Below the pieces are notes generated by a model. That model searched no databases. It saw only the letters and a list, made by a program, of their open reading frames with translations, and was not told the origin of the DNA. A program made the position numbers and the translations under genes. A DNA stretch of 64,000 nt from Limnohabitans sp. MORI2 (GTDB taxonomy: Bacteria > Pseudomonadota > Gammaproteobacteria > Burkholderiales > Burkholderiaceae_C), in NCBI RefSeq assembly GCF_027925025.1, contig NZ_AP027058.1, positions 186,001-250,000 of the forward strand. Direction: 5' to 3'. This document shows, piece after piece, positions 1 to 11,460 of this stretch (its first letter is position 1; every line of letters begins with the position of its first letter).

Positions 1-97
1 CTTGACCTTGGCTGTTCGCCCTTGCTTGGCGCAAGGACTGTTTGTGTCGCATGCCGTTGGCAGCTGGCGCATGGTTTGATGTTTCAGAGGTTGAGAG

Positions 98-646
98 ATG
101 CAAAACTCACTCAAATTAAGTCGAGGAAAACTGCTCGCGCATGCGGGCGAGTTGGGGGCCTTGTGGCGCATCCAAGAGGGTGTGTTGCGGGTCGAGCAAG
201 TGAGCCATGACGACACCATCTTGGTTCAGCTTGCTTTCCCAGGCGATTTGGTCGGCGTGGAGTCGGTGTGCGCCGAAGCCTACGCTTACACCCTGAGTGC
301 CTTAACGGCTTGCGAATTGGTTGCATTGCCCGTTGACACGGACTTTGCCCGCTATTCGGCGGTGGCCCAGGGCTTTATGCAACAGCAAGAACGCACACGC
401 GACATGATGCGGTTGCGCACAGGCTCGGTTCATGAGCGCTTGGCGTATTTTTTAAAACTCTTATCGCGTAACGCCGATGGCTCTACCCGAGCGCTAGAGC
501 GAAGCGACATGCCCACACACAAGCAAGTGGCCAACATCATTGGTACGGCTCCTGAAACTGTGTGCCGTGAACTCAATGCATTTTTGCCTGCCCGGGTGTA
601 TCCACGATCGGCACGGCAATTTTTGAATGTGGCCACTTCCGTTTGA
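98..646 (+). CDS. Crp/Fnr-family transcriptional regulator (short form)
   Basis: Predicted DNA-binding regulator of 182 aa. Residues 1 to about 90 look like a cNMP-binding-type beta barrel lacking its first strands. A long dimerisation helix follows (about 90-120), then a Crp-type helix-turn-helix near 132-165 (HKQVANIIGTAPETVCREL). Most family members are 220-240 aa, so this one is short. In-frame stop codons at 77-79 and 92-94 rule out a longer in-frame start, and an AGAGG sequence sits six bases before the ATG. No FNR-type N-terminal cysteine cluster is visible, so an oxygen-sensing Fe-S role is unlikely. It lies 23 bases before the TonB receptor gene on the same strand and may regulate the copper-type module that follows. 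The effector is unknown. Confidence 0.85.
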   Translation: MQNSLKLSRGKLLAHAGELGALWRIQEGVLRVEQVSHDDTILVQLAFPGDLVGVESVCAEAYAYTLSALTACELVALPVDTDFARYSAVAQGFMQQQERTRDMMRLRTGSVHERLAYFLKLLSRNADGSTRALERSDMPTHKQVANIIGTAPETVCRELNAFLPARVYPRSARQFLNVATSV

Positions 647-669
647 AGTGGTTCAAAAGAAAGAAAAAG

Positions 670-2817
670 ATGAAGCAAAAAAAATTCTTGTTATCTCCAA
701 TCATGACAGCTGCTGCATTGATGTGTGCCACCGGTGCGTGGGCGCAAAGCGCGGCATTGCCGAGAGTGGCAACCATTGAAGTGATAGGCCAAGCTGAGTC
801 CATGACTCAAAGTTCAATACAAGCCGCCCAAGAGAAAGTCAAAGCCATTCCAGGCGGCGCCTCGGTGGTGGACTTGAACCAAGTGCGGGAAGGCCGCCAA
901 TCGACTTGGAGCGATAGCCTGGGGCTTGCACCTGGTGTGTTCATTCAAGATCGTTTTGGCTCCGAGGAGGCGCGCATTTCCATTCGCGGCTCGGCGCTCA
1001 GTCGCACGTATCACAGCTTTGGCACCAAGGTCATGCAAGACGGTGTGCCCATTAACTACGCCGATGGTTTCTTTGACATGCAAACCGTCGATCCCAACGC
1101 CTCGCGCTATGTTGAAGTGCTGCGCGGCCCCAACGCCACCACCTATGGCGCGACCACCTTGGGTGGTGCCATCAACTTTGTGGCTCCAACAGGCTACAGC
1201 AATGCGGGCAATGTGGTGCGTGCTGAGGCCGGTAGCTTTGGCTACCAAAAAGTGTTTGGCAGTACCGCAGGCGTTGGCAAGGCCGATGTCACCAGTGGCA
1301 ATGTGTGGGATTACTACGTGGCAGGTTCACATACGCAACAAGATGGCTTTCGTGACCACGCTGAAATGGATAACCAAAAAGTCTTGGGTAACTTTGGCGT
1401 GAAGGTGAGCAAGGACATCGAGTCGCGTTTTTATGTGGCTGCCGTGCGCAGTCGCACACAGCTACCGGGGTATCTCACCAAGGGTGAGTTGGATAAAGAT
1501 CCATCCATGGCTGCGAGCAACGTCAGTGCGGTGACCTCAACGGCGAGTATGGCGGGCAGCAATGCGGCGGGTGTCTATGCCTATCGTGTCGATGCCAACC
1601 GACGTCGCGATGTCGATGCCCAACGCGTGGCCAACAAAACCACCGTGCGCGATGGCAATACGGTTTACGAGTTTGCTGCGTACGCCATGAACTACAGCTT
1701 GTGGCATCCGATTGACAGCATCATTGAGCAAAACGCTAAAACGTTGGGTGGCCATCTCAAGGTCACACGCATGTTGGATGCACATCAAATCAGTCTGGCG
1801 TATTTGCCCAGCGTTGGTTCGACCAGGGGCACAGCCAAAGACACCAATAACCAAGGCGTAGCAACAAGTGCGGCGAAATCGAACTACGACCAGCAGTCTA
1901 AGAACGACAGCTTTTTCATTGAAGACAAATACAAATCGTCCGAACGCACGACATGGACTGCTGCTTTGCAATACGACCGTGCCAACCGCAAGGTAAGCGA
2001 TGTGGTGCTGGCGTCCAACAACTCCGACTACACCTTCAGTCAGTGGAGCCCTCGTGTGGGCGTGACGCACGACTTGAGCGCATCGCAACAGGTGTTTGCC
2101 AGCGTGAGCCGCAACTTTGAAGCACCAATTTTTGGTTTGACAGGCTCCACCACCACGGCCAATAAAGCACAGACGGGTGTCACGGTTGAGTTTGGTACAC
2201 GTGGCGAGGTCCGAGATGGTGCACATCAATATGGATGGGATGCCACCTACTACCACGCCAGTTTGGAAAACGAGTTCTTGTCGGTGTGTGCCAACAATGC
2301 GTGCACATCCTCAACCACCACCAATATCCCCAAGTCATTGCACCAAGGTGTTGAGCTGGGTTTGAGCCACTTGTATGACCGCAAGGTAGACACGCGTTTG
2401 GCATTGCTCTACAGCGATTTCAAATTTGTGAACAACCCCACCACGGGTAACAACGCGCTGCCGGGATTCCCCCCGATCATCGTGCGCGGTGAGGTGTTGT
2501 ACCGCTTTGGCCCCGAGGTCAATGGCAAACCCAACACCTATGTGGGGCCGAAGTTTGAATGGGTGCCGCGCAAAGCGCCGATGGACAACGCCAATACTGT
2601 TTACAACGATGCCTACGCCTTGTTGGGCTTCAAGGCGGGTCAAGCGATTGACAAAAAATGGTCTTGGTTCATGGATGCGCGCAACTTGACCAACAAGAAA
2701 TACGCTGCCACCACCAACATCGCCGCCAACTACACCACGGCGCCAGGCGATGGACGTCGCTACTACCCAGGTGATGGTCGTTCGGTTTATGTTGGCCTCG
2801 AAGCCAAGTTTGATTAA
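670..2817 (+). CDS. TonB-dependent outer-membrane receptor, copper-module associated
   Basis: Outer-membrane beta-barrel receptor of 715 aa that would import a metal or metal chelate using TonB energy. A signal peptide (residues 1-26, ending GAWAQ) is followed by a plug domain at about 45-165 with family-typical stretches such as RISIRGSAL, QDGVPINYADG and EVLRGPNATTYGA. The remainder reads as alternating barrel strands, ending in VGLEAKFD. A TTG at 643 is in frame, but the ATG at 670 begins a normal signal peptide and is preferred. The genes downstream encode a YcnI-like protein and a PCu(A)C copper chaperone, so copper is the most likely substrate class. A siderophore or other ligand cannot be excluded from sequence. 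Confidence 0.88.
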   Translation: MKQKKFLLSPIMTAAALMCATGAWAQSAALPRVATIEVIGQAESMTQSSIQAAQEKVKAIPGGASVVDLNQVREGRQSTWSDSLGLAPGVFIQDRFGSEEARISIRGSALSRTYHSFGTKVMQDGVPINYADGFFDMQTVDPNASRYVEVLRGPNATTYGATTLGGAINFVAPTGYSNAGNVVRAEAGSFGYQKVFGSTAGVGKADVTSGNVWDYYVAGSHTQQDGFRDHAEMDNQKVLGNFGVKVSKDIESRFYVAAVRSRTQLPGYLTKGELDKDPSMAASNVSAVTSTASMAGSNAAGVYAYRVDANRRRDVDAQRVANKTTVRDGNTVYEFAAYAMNYSLWHPIDSIIEQNAKTLGGHLKVTRMLDAHQISLAYLPSVGSTRGTAKDTNNQGVATSAAKSNYDQQSKNDSFFIEDKYKSSERTTWTAALQYDRANRKVSDVVLASNNSDYTFSQWSPRVGVTHDLSASQQVFASVSRNFEAPIFGLTGSTTTANKAQTGVTVEFGTRGEVRDGAHQYGWDATYYHASLENEFLSVCANNACTSSTTTNIPKSLHQGVELGLSHLYDRKVDTRLALLYSDFKFVNNPTTGNNALPGFPPIIVRGEVLYRFGPEVNGKPNTYVGPKFEWVPRKAPMDNANTVYNDAYALLGFKAGQAIDKKWSWFMDARNLTNKKYAATTNIAANYTTAPGDGRRYYPGDGRSVYVGLEAKFD

Positions 2818-2840
2818 TTCAGAAAGGAGAGCAACCAGTG

Positions 2841-3386
2841 ATGAAACCTATTTTTTCTGCGCTCGTTTGTGCCCTAGGTTGGTTGGCAATGGTCAACCCT
2901 GCATGGGCGCACATTGTTTTGGCGGAGCCGCAAGCCATCGCCGGCAGTTACTACAAAGCCACTTTGCGCGTGGGTCATGGCTGCAATGGTGCTTCTACCA
3001 ACGGCCTTGTGGTGCAAGTGCCCGCTGGTTTTCAGGGGGCCAAACCACAACCCAAAGCAGGTTGGAGCCTTGCAACGCGCAAGGCCCGCTTGGCTAAGCC
3101 CTACAACAGCCACGGTAAAACTGTGACCGAAGATGTGGTCGAGCTGCGTTGGACGGCTACCAGCAAAGAGGCCGCATTGCTGGATGAGCACTTTGATGAA
3201 TTCGCTTTCATGGGGCGTGTGCCCGACGCTGCTGGCCCGTTGTGGATCAAGGTGTTGCAAACCTGCGAGAACGGTCAAAATGATTGGTCAGAAATTCCTA
3301 GCCAAGGCACATCGACGCGTGGTTTGAAACTTCCTGCGGCTTTGCTTGATGTGCAACCCGCCCACACACATGAACACCATCACTGA
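2841..3386 (+). CDS. YcnI-like (DUF1775) copper-associated exported protein
   Basis: Periplasmic protein of 181 aa from the ATG at 2841. An adjacent in-frame GTG at 2838 is an alternative, and AGGAG at 2825-2829 could serve either. The signal peptide ends AWA, and cleavage there would leave a histidine (HIVLAEP) as the first mature residue. Known YcnI proteins bind Cu(II) through exactly such an N-terminal histidine. The DUF1775-like region follows (VGHGCNG, then VQVPAGFQGAKP), and the C-terminus is histidine-rich (HTHEHHH). It sits between the TonB receptor and a PCu(A)C chaperone, with short gaps suggesting one transcript. Its role in copper acquisition or delivery is inferred from family and context. 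Confidence 0.85.
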   Translation: MKPIFSALVCALGWLAMVNPAWAHIVLAEPQAIAGSYYKATLRVGHGCNGASTNGLVVQVPAGFQGAKPQPKAGWSLATRKARLAKPYNSHGKTVTEDVVELRWTATSKEAALLDEHFDEFAFMGRVPDAAGPLWIKVLQTCENGQNDWSEIPSQGTSTRGLKLPAALLDVQPAHTHEHHH

Positions 3387-3403
3387 ATTCAAAGGAGACT
3401 TCT

Positions 3404-3913
3404 ATGCAATTGTCTAAACATTTCATCGCCGCCGCATTGGCCTCAGCCTGCACCTTGAGCGTGTATGCCCAAAACGTGACTGTCACCGATGCATGGGCGC
3501 GCGCCACCGTGCAGGGCCAAAAAGCCACTGGCGCATTCATGAAAATCACCGCCAAAGAAAACACCAAGCTTATCGCCGCCAACAGCTCGGCAGCAGGTGT
3601 GGTGGAGATCCATGAAATGAAGATGGACAAGGATGTGATGAAGATGTCCGCGTTGCCTAACGGCCTAGACTTACCAGCCGGCAAAGCGGTCGAGCTCAAG
3701 CCGGGTGGCTACCACGTCATGTTGATGGACCTCAAAGCGCCATTGGCCAAAGACACCACTCTGCCGATGACGTTGACTTTCCAAAACGCCAAAGGCGTCA
3801 AGTCAACGCAAGAGATCAAGGTGTTGGTGGGCATGCAACCGCCCGCCATGCCCAGCCATGACCACGGCACGCACAACCATGGCGAACACCAACACGGCGA
3901 ACACAAGCACTGA
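3404..3913 (+). CDS. PCu(A)C-family periplasmic copper chaperone
   Basis: Periplasmic chaperone of 169 aa that carries Cu(I), in characterised relatives to the CuA centre of cytochrome oxidase. Residues 1-22 form a signal peptide ending VYAQ. The copper-site pattern of histidines and methionines is visible as EIHEMKMDKDVMKM and, further on, GGYHVMLMDL. The C-terminal 20 residues carry a repeated histidine tail (HDHGTHNHGEHQHGEHKH) beyond the usual domain, which probably adds metal-binding capacity. It lies 17 bases after the YcnI-like gene with AAAGGAGA before its ATG, the last gene of the copper-type module. Confidence 0.92.
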   Translation: MQLSKHFIAAALASACTLSVYAQNVTVTDAWARATVQGQKATGAFMKITAKENTKLIAANSSAAGVVEIHEMKMDKDVMKMSALPNGLDLPAGKAVELKPGGYHVMLMDLKAPLAKDTTLPMTLTFQNAKGVKSTQEIKVLVGMQPPAMPSHDHGTHNHGEHQHGEHKH

Positions 3914-3975
3914 GCTGTCAGTGAGGTGGGGGTTGGGTTTTGGTTTAATGCGAGCTATACCAACAGGAGACACCC

Positions 3976-4638
3976 ATGACCAACCCCGCCGGTTTTGATT
4001 TCACCAAGTTCGTTCCAGGCTTTGACTTTTTAAAAAATCTCACACCCGGAGGTGGTGGCGCTGCATCGTCAGCTGCGCCTGGTTGGGTGGCGCCCACGCT
4101 GGACCCTGAAGAGCTGGATAAACGCATTCAAGAGCTCAAGACCGTGCAATTTTGGTTAGAGCAAAACACCAAGGCCGTCGCAGCCACGATTCAAGCCCTT
4201 GAGGTGCAACGCATGACGCTGAACACCTTGAAGGGCATGAACATGAGCTTCTCCGATTTGGCTGAATCGCTCAAGGTCAAACCCGAGGGGGCGCAGGACT
4301 CGGGCAAGCCCAAGTACACATTCACCCAAGAAGCGGCCAAGCCTGAGTCCGAACCCGTGACCAAAGCAGCCAAGCCCAAAGCGTCTGGCAAATCACGCGC
4401 TAAAAAAGCAAGCCATGCTGCAGGTGTGGACCCTTCTCACTGGTGGGGCGCACTGACTGATCAGTTCCAACACATTGCCACCAACGCCATGCACGACATG
4501 GCCAACCGCGCGCAGGCGCATGCTGCAACGGCCGCGCCCGCCGCCACAAAAGCTGCGCCGAAAACCGCATCGGCAACGCGTAAAACCACGGCGCGCAAAA
4601 CAACCGCACGCAAACCAGCCGCCAAGTCGAAACGATGA
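3976..4638 (+). CDS. phaM: PhaM-like PHA-granule regulatory protein
   Basis: Protein of 220 aa resembling PhaM, which in Ralstonia/Cupriavidus activates PHA synthase and tethers PHA granules to the nucleoid. The N-terminal half has the recognisable block WVAPTLDPEELDKRIQELK followed by helical sequence (QFWLEQNTKAVAATIQALE) that may form a coiled coil. The C-terminal third, from about residue 120, is alanine/lysine rich with KTTARKTTARKPAAKSKR at the end, a histone-like DNA-binding tail. CAGGAGA precedes the ATG. Its stop overlaps the next gene's start by four bases (ATGA), implying translational coupling to the FIST protein. Confidence 0.85.
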   Translation: MTNPAGFDFTKFVPGFDFLKNLTPGGGGAASSAAPGWVAPTLDPEELDKRIQELKTVQFWLEQNTKAVAATIQALEVQRMTLNTLKGMNMSFSDLAESLKVKPEGAQDSGKPKYTFTQEAAKPESEPVTKAAKPKASGKSRAKKASHAAGVDPSHWWGALTDQFQHIATNAMHDMANRAQAHAATAAPAATKAAPKTASATRKTTARKTTARKPAAKSKR

Positions 4639-5915
4639 AACTCTTTCCCTACGGTCACGCCACTCACCCCAAGTGGGAGATGGCCGCAGGTTTGGTGCTG
4701 GCGCAGCTGCGTGCGCACATGGCCCTGCCCGAGTACGCCGAAGCGCCCAAGCTCGGCCTGCTCTACATCACCGACCACTACGCTGCCCACGCGCAAGACA
4801 TCTTGCTGCACCTGAGTGACGAACTGCCCGAAGTCACCGATTGGGCGGGCACCGTGGGTGTGGGCATTACGGCCAACAACGTGGAGTACTTTGATGAGCC
4901 CGCGCTCAGTGTGATGCTGTGTGACATTTCCCCCGAACACTACCGTGTGTTCAGCGGTGTTGCGCCGCTCACGCAAGCGGGCATGGGGGCTGCGCGAGGC
5001 AGTCAGTTTGTGCCACACACCGCGCTCTTGCATGCGGATGCGCAAACCCCCGACGTGCCTGAGCTGATTGCTGAGCTAGCGCAACGCACGGCCAGTGGCT
5101 ATGTGTTCGGTGGCCTATCGGCCAGCCGAACAGATGTGGTGCAGTTTGCTTTCAACGGCGATGGCGCGATGGCAGGGCAAGGCGGTGCCACCGGCGTATT
5201 CCATGGAGGACTGAGTGGTGTCGCCTTTGATGCGCAAGTGCCCATGGTGTCGCGCGTGACGCAAGGTTGTTTGCCGGTCGCCAAAACACACACCATCACC
5301 AGTGCAGACAAGCATGTGGTGCTCACACTCGATGGCGAACCTGCGCTGCAAGTGCTAGAGCGTGATTTGCAGATTGACATGAAGGACATGCGTCCTGCGG
5401 TGGCCAAACTGCGCGCTACGCTGGTCGGTTTGTCTGCAGCGCAGGATTCAGCCGTCAAGCGCACGGGCGAGTTTGACGATGCGGTGTTGGTGCGCCACAT
5501 CATTGGCGTAGACCCTGCGCGTGAAGCCGTGGCCGTGGCGCAACCGGTGGACGTGGGCATGCGTCTCACGTTTTGCCAGCGCAACGCGGCGGCAGCGCGT
5601 GCCGATTTGACGCGCATTTGCGCTGAAATTCGCGAAGCCCTAGAGCCCGAGGAAATGACCGCCGATTTAGCGGGCGCCTTGAGCGATGACGCTCAGATCA
5701 CTCCTCATCCTGCACGGCGCATGGCTGGGGCGATTTATGTGAGTTGTGCGGGGCGAGGTGGCCCGCATTTTGGTGGCGAGAGTGCCGAGATGCACATCGT
5801 TCGCCGAGCCTTGGGCGATGTGCCGCTGGTCGGCTTTTTCGCTGGTGGCGAAATTGCCCATCAAGAGTTGCACGGTTACACCGGCGTGTTGACGGTGTTC
5901 ACCACCGAGGCTTAA
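4635..5915 (+). CDS. FIST-domain sensory protein
   Basis: Cytoplasmic protein of 426 aa with FIST_N (about residues 30-235) and FIST_C (about 245-410) domains. FIST domains are predicted sensory modules often linked to small ligands such as amino acids. No kinase, GGDEF or other output domain is fused here, so it would act as a stand-alone binding protein. Family-like stretches include GLLYITDHYAAHAQDIL near the N-terminus and GFFAGGEIA near the C-terminus. The ATG overlaps the PhaM stop codon. Its function in this cell is unknown, and the coupling to phaM is the only contextual clue. Confidence 0.85.
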   Translation: MKLFPYGHATHPKWEMAAGLVLAQLRAHMALPEYAEAPKLGLLYITDHYAAHAQDILLHLSDELPEVTDWAGTVGVGITANNVEYFDEPALSVMLCDISPEHYRVFSGVAPLTQAGMGAARGSQFVPHTALLHADAQTPDVPELIAELAQRTASGYVFGGLSASRTDVVQFAFNGDGAMAGQGGATGVFHGGLSGVAFDAQVPMVSRVTQGCLPVAKTHTITSADKHVVLTLDGEPALQVLERDLQIDMKDMRPAVAKLRATLVGLSAAQDSAVKRTGEFDDAVLVRHIIGVDPAREAVAVAQPVDVGMRLTFCQRNAAAARADLTRICAEIREALEPEEMTADLAGALSDDAQITPHPARRMAGAIYVSCAGRGGPHFGGESAEMHIVRRALGDVPLVGFFAGGEIAHQELHGYTGVLTVFTTEA

Positions 5916-5932
5916 CCCGCTCTCTGTTGGCT

Positions 5933-8196
<2,264 letters not shown>

Positions 8197-8299
8197 GTGC
8201 TTGAGGGCCGGACGGGCCCGTTCCAAGAAAATAGTGGCTCTATTGTCGCATCACCTTTTGTGCAGAGTGCATAGATCTTCGCGAGGGCACAATTGACCC

Positions 8300-10480
8300 A
8301 TGCCCGCCTCCAAGTCGCCCGCGAAGCCTACGGCTAAGCCAGAAACCAAACCCTTGTCCGCTCCGCAAAAAGCGTTGCGCAAACTCGGGCTGGACCGCGA
8401 CATTGATTTGGCCTTGCATCTGCCGCTGCGCTACGAAGACGAGACGCGCATCGTGCGCTTGGCCGACACGCGTGAGGGCGACATGGCGCAAATTGAAGCC
8501 ACGGTGGTGTCGTGTGAGGTGGCGTACAAACCGCGCCGCCAATTGCTGGTGGTGGTGGACGATGGGTCTGACACCTGCACGTTGCGCTTCTTCAGTTTCT
8601 ATCCTTCACAACAAAAAGCCCTCGCTGTTGGCAACCGCCTGCGTTTGCGTGGCGAGGTGAAGGGTGGCTTCATGGGACGCACCATGATGCACCCAAGTTT
8701 TCACATGGCCGGTGGCGAGTTGCCCCATGCGCTCACGCCGGTGTATCCCACGTCGGCAGGTTTGCCGCAGGTGTATTTGCGCAAGGCGGTGCACAGTGGG
8801 CTGGTGCATGCGGCGCGTCATGGCGCATTTGTGGAAACCATTCCGCCTGAGCACATGCCGCGTTCGGCCATGAGTGCTGGCGCAAAGGCTTGGAGCCTTG
8901 AGCAGGCGCTGCATTTTTTGCATCACCCCACGCCTGATGTGTCGCTGGCGCAGCTGGAAGACCGCACGCATCCAGCATGGCAACGTTTGAAGGCTGAAGA
9001 GTTGCTTGCCCAGCAGCTCTCGCAGCTGCAGTCCAAACGTGCGCGTGATGAGCTGCGTGCACCTGCGTTGGTGCTGAAAAAAGGTGGTTTGCACGAACAG
9101 TTGCTGGGCGTGTTGCCGTTTGGCTTAACCGGCGCACAACGCCGCGTGGGCGAAGAAATTGCACAAGACTTGATGCGCCAAGTGCCGATGCACCGCTTGC
9201 TGCAAGGTGATGTGGGCTCGGGCAAAACCGTGGTGGCCGCGCTGGCTGCTGCGGTGGCGATGGACGGCGGCTGGCAATGCGCGCTGATGGCACCCACCGA
9301 AATTCTGGCCGAGCAACATTTCCGCAAGCTCATTAGTTGGCTAGAGCCGTTGCTCGCCCCGCTGGGCAAACGCGTGGCATGGCTCACGGGCAGCCAAAAG
9401 AAAAAAGAACGCACCGAAATGTTGGGCCTCATTGCCAGCGGTGAAGCCGCCTTGGTGGTGGGTACGCATGCGGTGATTCAAGAGCAGGTGCAGTTCAAAA
9501 ACTTGGCACTCGCCATCATTGATGAGCAGCATCGCTTTGGTGTGGCGCAGCGTTTAGCGCTTCGCGAAAAAATGCATCACATCGCAGAGATTGAGGCCGC
9601 GGCATCAACGCAGCTCAGCCCCGATGTGCAAGAGCCGCACATGCTGATGATGAGCGCCACGCCCATCCCGCGCACCTTGGCCATGAGCTATTACGCCGAT
9701 CTCGATGTCTCGACGCTGGATGAGCTGCCACCCGGTCGCACACCCGTGGTGACCAAGGTGGTGTCAGATGCGCGGCGCGATGAGTTGATTGAGCGCATAC
9801 GTCATCAGCTCGATGAAGGGCGTCAGGTGTATTGGGTGTGTCCGTTGATTGAAGAGAGCGAAGCGCTCGACTTAACCAACGCCACCGAAACGCACGCCTT
9901 GCTGACCGAAGCACTGAACCCGCCAGGGAGCAAGCCTGTGCTTGTGGGCTTGTTGCATTCGCGCATGCCGCCTGCCGAGAAAAAGGCAGTGATGGCTCAG
10001 TTTGAAAGCGGCGCCATGGGTGTGTTGGTCAGCACCACCGTGATTGAGGTGGGCGTGGATGTGCCCAATGCCTCGCTGATGGTGATTGAACATGCTGAGC
10101 GCTTTGGTTTGAGCCAGTTGCACCAGCTGCGTGGTCGGGTAGGGCGCGGTGCTGCCGCCTCAGCGTGTGTGCTGATGTACAGCACAGGTGATGGCGGGCG
10201 TGTGAGCGAAACAGCGCGTGAGCGCTTGCGTGCAATGGCTGAAACCAATGATGGTTTTGAAATCGCACGACGCGATTTAGAGATTCGTGGCCCCGGTGAG
10301 TTTTTGGGCGCACGCCAATCGGGTGCGGCGTTGCTGCGCTTTGCAGATTTGGCCGAGGACGGTGAACTGTTGCAATGGGCCAGAGAGTTAGCCCCGCTGA
10401 TGTTGGATAAATACCCTGAGTTGGCTGAGCGACATGTGAGCCGCTGGTTAGGTGGAAAATCGGATTTCTTGAAGGCTTAA
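8300..10480 (+). CDS. recG: ATP-dependent DNA helicase RecG
   Basis: Helicase of 726 aa that remodels stalled replication forks and branch-migrates Holliday junctions. The N-terminal part contains the wedge/OB-like region (LPLRYEDETRIV and following). The motor domains carry Walker A as GDVGSGKTVVA (near residue 303), motif II as IIDEQHRFGV, motif III as MMSATPIPRTLA and motif VI as QLRGRVGRG. The start region is rich in lysine, alanine and proline. Only three bases separate its stop from the oxyR start, suggesting co-transcription. Confidence 0.97.
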   Translation: MPASKSPAKPTAKPETKPLSAPQKALRKLGLDRDIDLALHLPLRYEDETRIVRLADTREGDMAQIEATVVSCEVAYKPRRQLLVVVDDGSDTCTLRFFSFYPSQQKALAVGNRLRLRGEVKGGFMGRTMMHPSFHMAGGELPHALTPVYPTSAGLPQVYLRKAVHSGLVHAARHGAFVETIPPEHMPRSAMSAGAKAWSLEQALHFLHHPTPDVSLAQLEDRTHPAWQRLKAEELLAQQLSQLQSKRARDELRAPALVLKKGGLHEQLLGVLPFGLTGAQRRVGEEIAQDLMRQVPMHRLLQGDVGSGKTVVAALAAAVAMDGGWQCALMAPTEILAEQHFRKLISWLEPLLAPLGKRVAWLTGSQKKKERTEMLGLIASGEAALVVGTHAVIQEQVQFKNLALAIIDEQHRFGVAQRLALREKMHHIAEIEAAASTQLSPDVQEPHMLMMSATPIPRTLAMSYYADLDVSTLDELPPGRTPVVTKVVSDARRDELIERIRHQLDEGRQVYWVCPLIEESEALDLTNATETHALLTEALNPPGSKPVLVGLLHSRMPPAEKKAVMAQFESGAMGVLVSTTVIEVGVDVPNASLMVIEHAERFGLSQLHQLRGRVGRGAAASACVLMYSTGDGGRVSETARERLRAMAETNDGFEIARRDLEIRGPGEFLGARQSGAALLRFADLAEDGELLQWARELAPLMLDKYPELAERHVSRWLGGKSDFLKA

Positions 10481-10483
10481 AAC

Positions 10484-11449
10484 ATGACCCTCACTGAACT
10501 CAAATACATCGTGGCCGTTGCGCGTGAAAAGCACTTTGGCCGTGCGGCGGATGCCTGTTTTGTGTCGCAGCCCACGCTGTCGGTTTCGATCAAAAAGTTG
10601 GAAGAAGAGCTCGATGTCAAGTTGTTTGAGCGCAGCGCTAACGAAGTGGCGGTGACACCCCTGGGTGAGGAAATCATCCGTCAAGCGCAAAGCGTGTTGG
10701 AGCAAGCGGCCAATATCAAAGAAATTGCCAAGCGCGGCAAAGACCCGCTGGCTGGACCGTTGAAGCTGGGCGTGATTTACACCATTGGCCCTTATCTGCT
10801 GCCGAGTCTGGTGCGTCAAGCGATTTCTAAAACACCACAAATGCCGCTGATGCTGCAAGAAAACTTCACGGTGCGTTTGCTTGAAATGTTGCGCACGGGT
10901 GAGATTGATTGCGCCATCTTGGCCGAACCTTTTCCAGACACGGGCTTAGCCACGGCGCCTTTGTATGACGAGCCGTTCATGGCGGCCGTGCCGAGCAATC
11001 ACGCTTTGTCAACGTTGAAGCAAGTCAGTGCGAACGCGTTGAAGAACGAAACCATGTTGTTGCTGGGCAATGGCCACTGCTTTCGTGACCATGTGTTGGA
11101 GGTGTGTCCCGAGTTCGCGCGTTTCTCAAGCAATGCCGAGGGCATTCAAAAGAGCTTTGAAGGTTCATCGTTGGAGACCATCAAGCACATGGTGGCGGCA
11201 GGCATGGGCGTGACGTTAGTGCCGCGTTTGAGCGTGCCCAAAGAAGCATTGGACACGCAGACCAAACGCAAAAAAAATGAAGACACGTACGTGCGCTATT
11301 TACCCATTGCGGACGACAAAGGTGGCGAGCCGCCGACGCGTCGCGTGGTGTTGGCGTGGCGTCGTAGTTTCACGCGCTACGAGGCGATTGCTGCGTTGCG
11401 CAATGCCATTTACGCTTGCGACTTGCCGGGCGTGACCCGTATGTCTTGA
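10484..11449 (+). CDS. oxyR: OxyR, hydrogen-peroxide-sensing LysR-type activator
   Basis: LysR-family regulator of 321 aa. The N-terminal helix-turn-helix covers about residues 1-60 ([20 protein letters not shown], then [13 protein letters not shown]), followed by a ligand/redox domain. Two cysteines in [12 protein letters not shown] fall at residues 199 and 208, the same numbers as the peroxide-sensing disulphide pair in E. coli OxyR. This supports calling it OxyR rather than a generic LysR protein. It follows recG by three bases and probably shares its transcript, and ubiA starts 11 bases downstream. It is expected to control catalase and peroxidase genes outside this window. Confidence 0.95.
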   Translation: MTLTELKYIVAVAREKHFGRAADACFVSQPTLSVSIKKLEEELDVKLFERSANEVAVTPLGEEIIRQAQSVLEQAANIKEIAKRGKDPLAGPLKLGVIYTIGPYLLPSLVRQAISKTPQMPLMLQENFTVRLLEMLRTGEIDCAILAEPFPDTGLATAPLYDEPFMAAVPSNHALSTLKQVSANALKNETMLLLGNGHCFRDHVLEVCPEFARFSSNAEGIQKSFEGSSLETIKHMVAAGMGVTLVPRLSVPKEALDTQTKRKKNEDTYVRYLPIADDKGGEPPTRRVVLAWRRSFTRYEAIAALRNAIYACDLPGVTRMS

Positions 11450-11460
11450 TAGGTGTGTCG

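Noticed and set aside
1..97. A longer N-terminus for the first Crp/Fnr regulator or a gene ending at the left edge
   Set aside because: In-frame stops at 77-79 and 92-94 prevent extension, and the other frames show no recognisable protein.
3933..3961. TTGGGT-17-TATACC promoter-like pair before phaM
   Set aside because: The implied transcription start would fall on the phaM ribosome binding site, so it cannot serve as a normal promoter for that gene.
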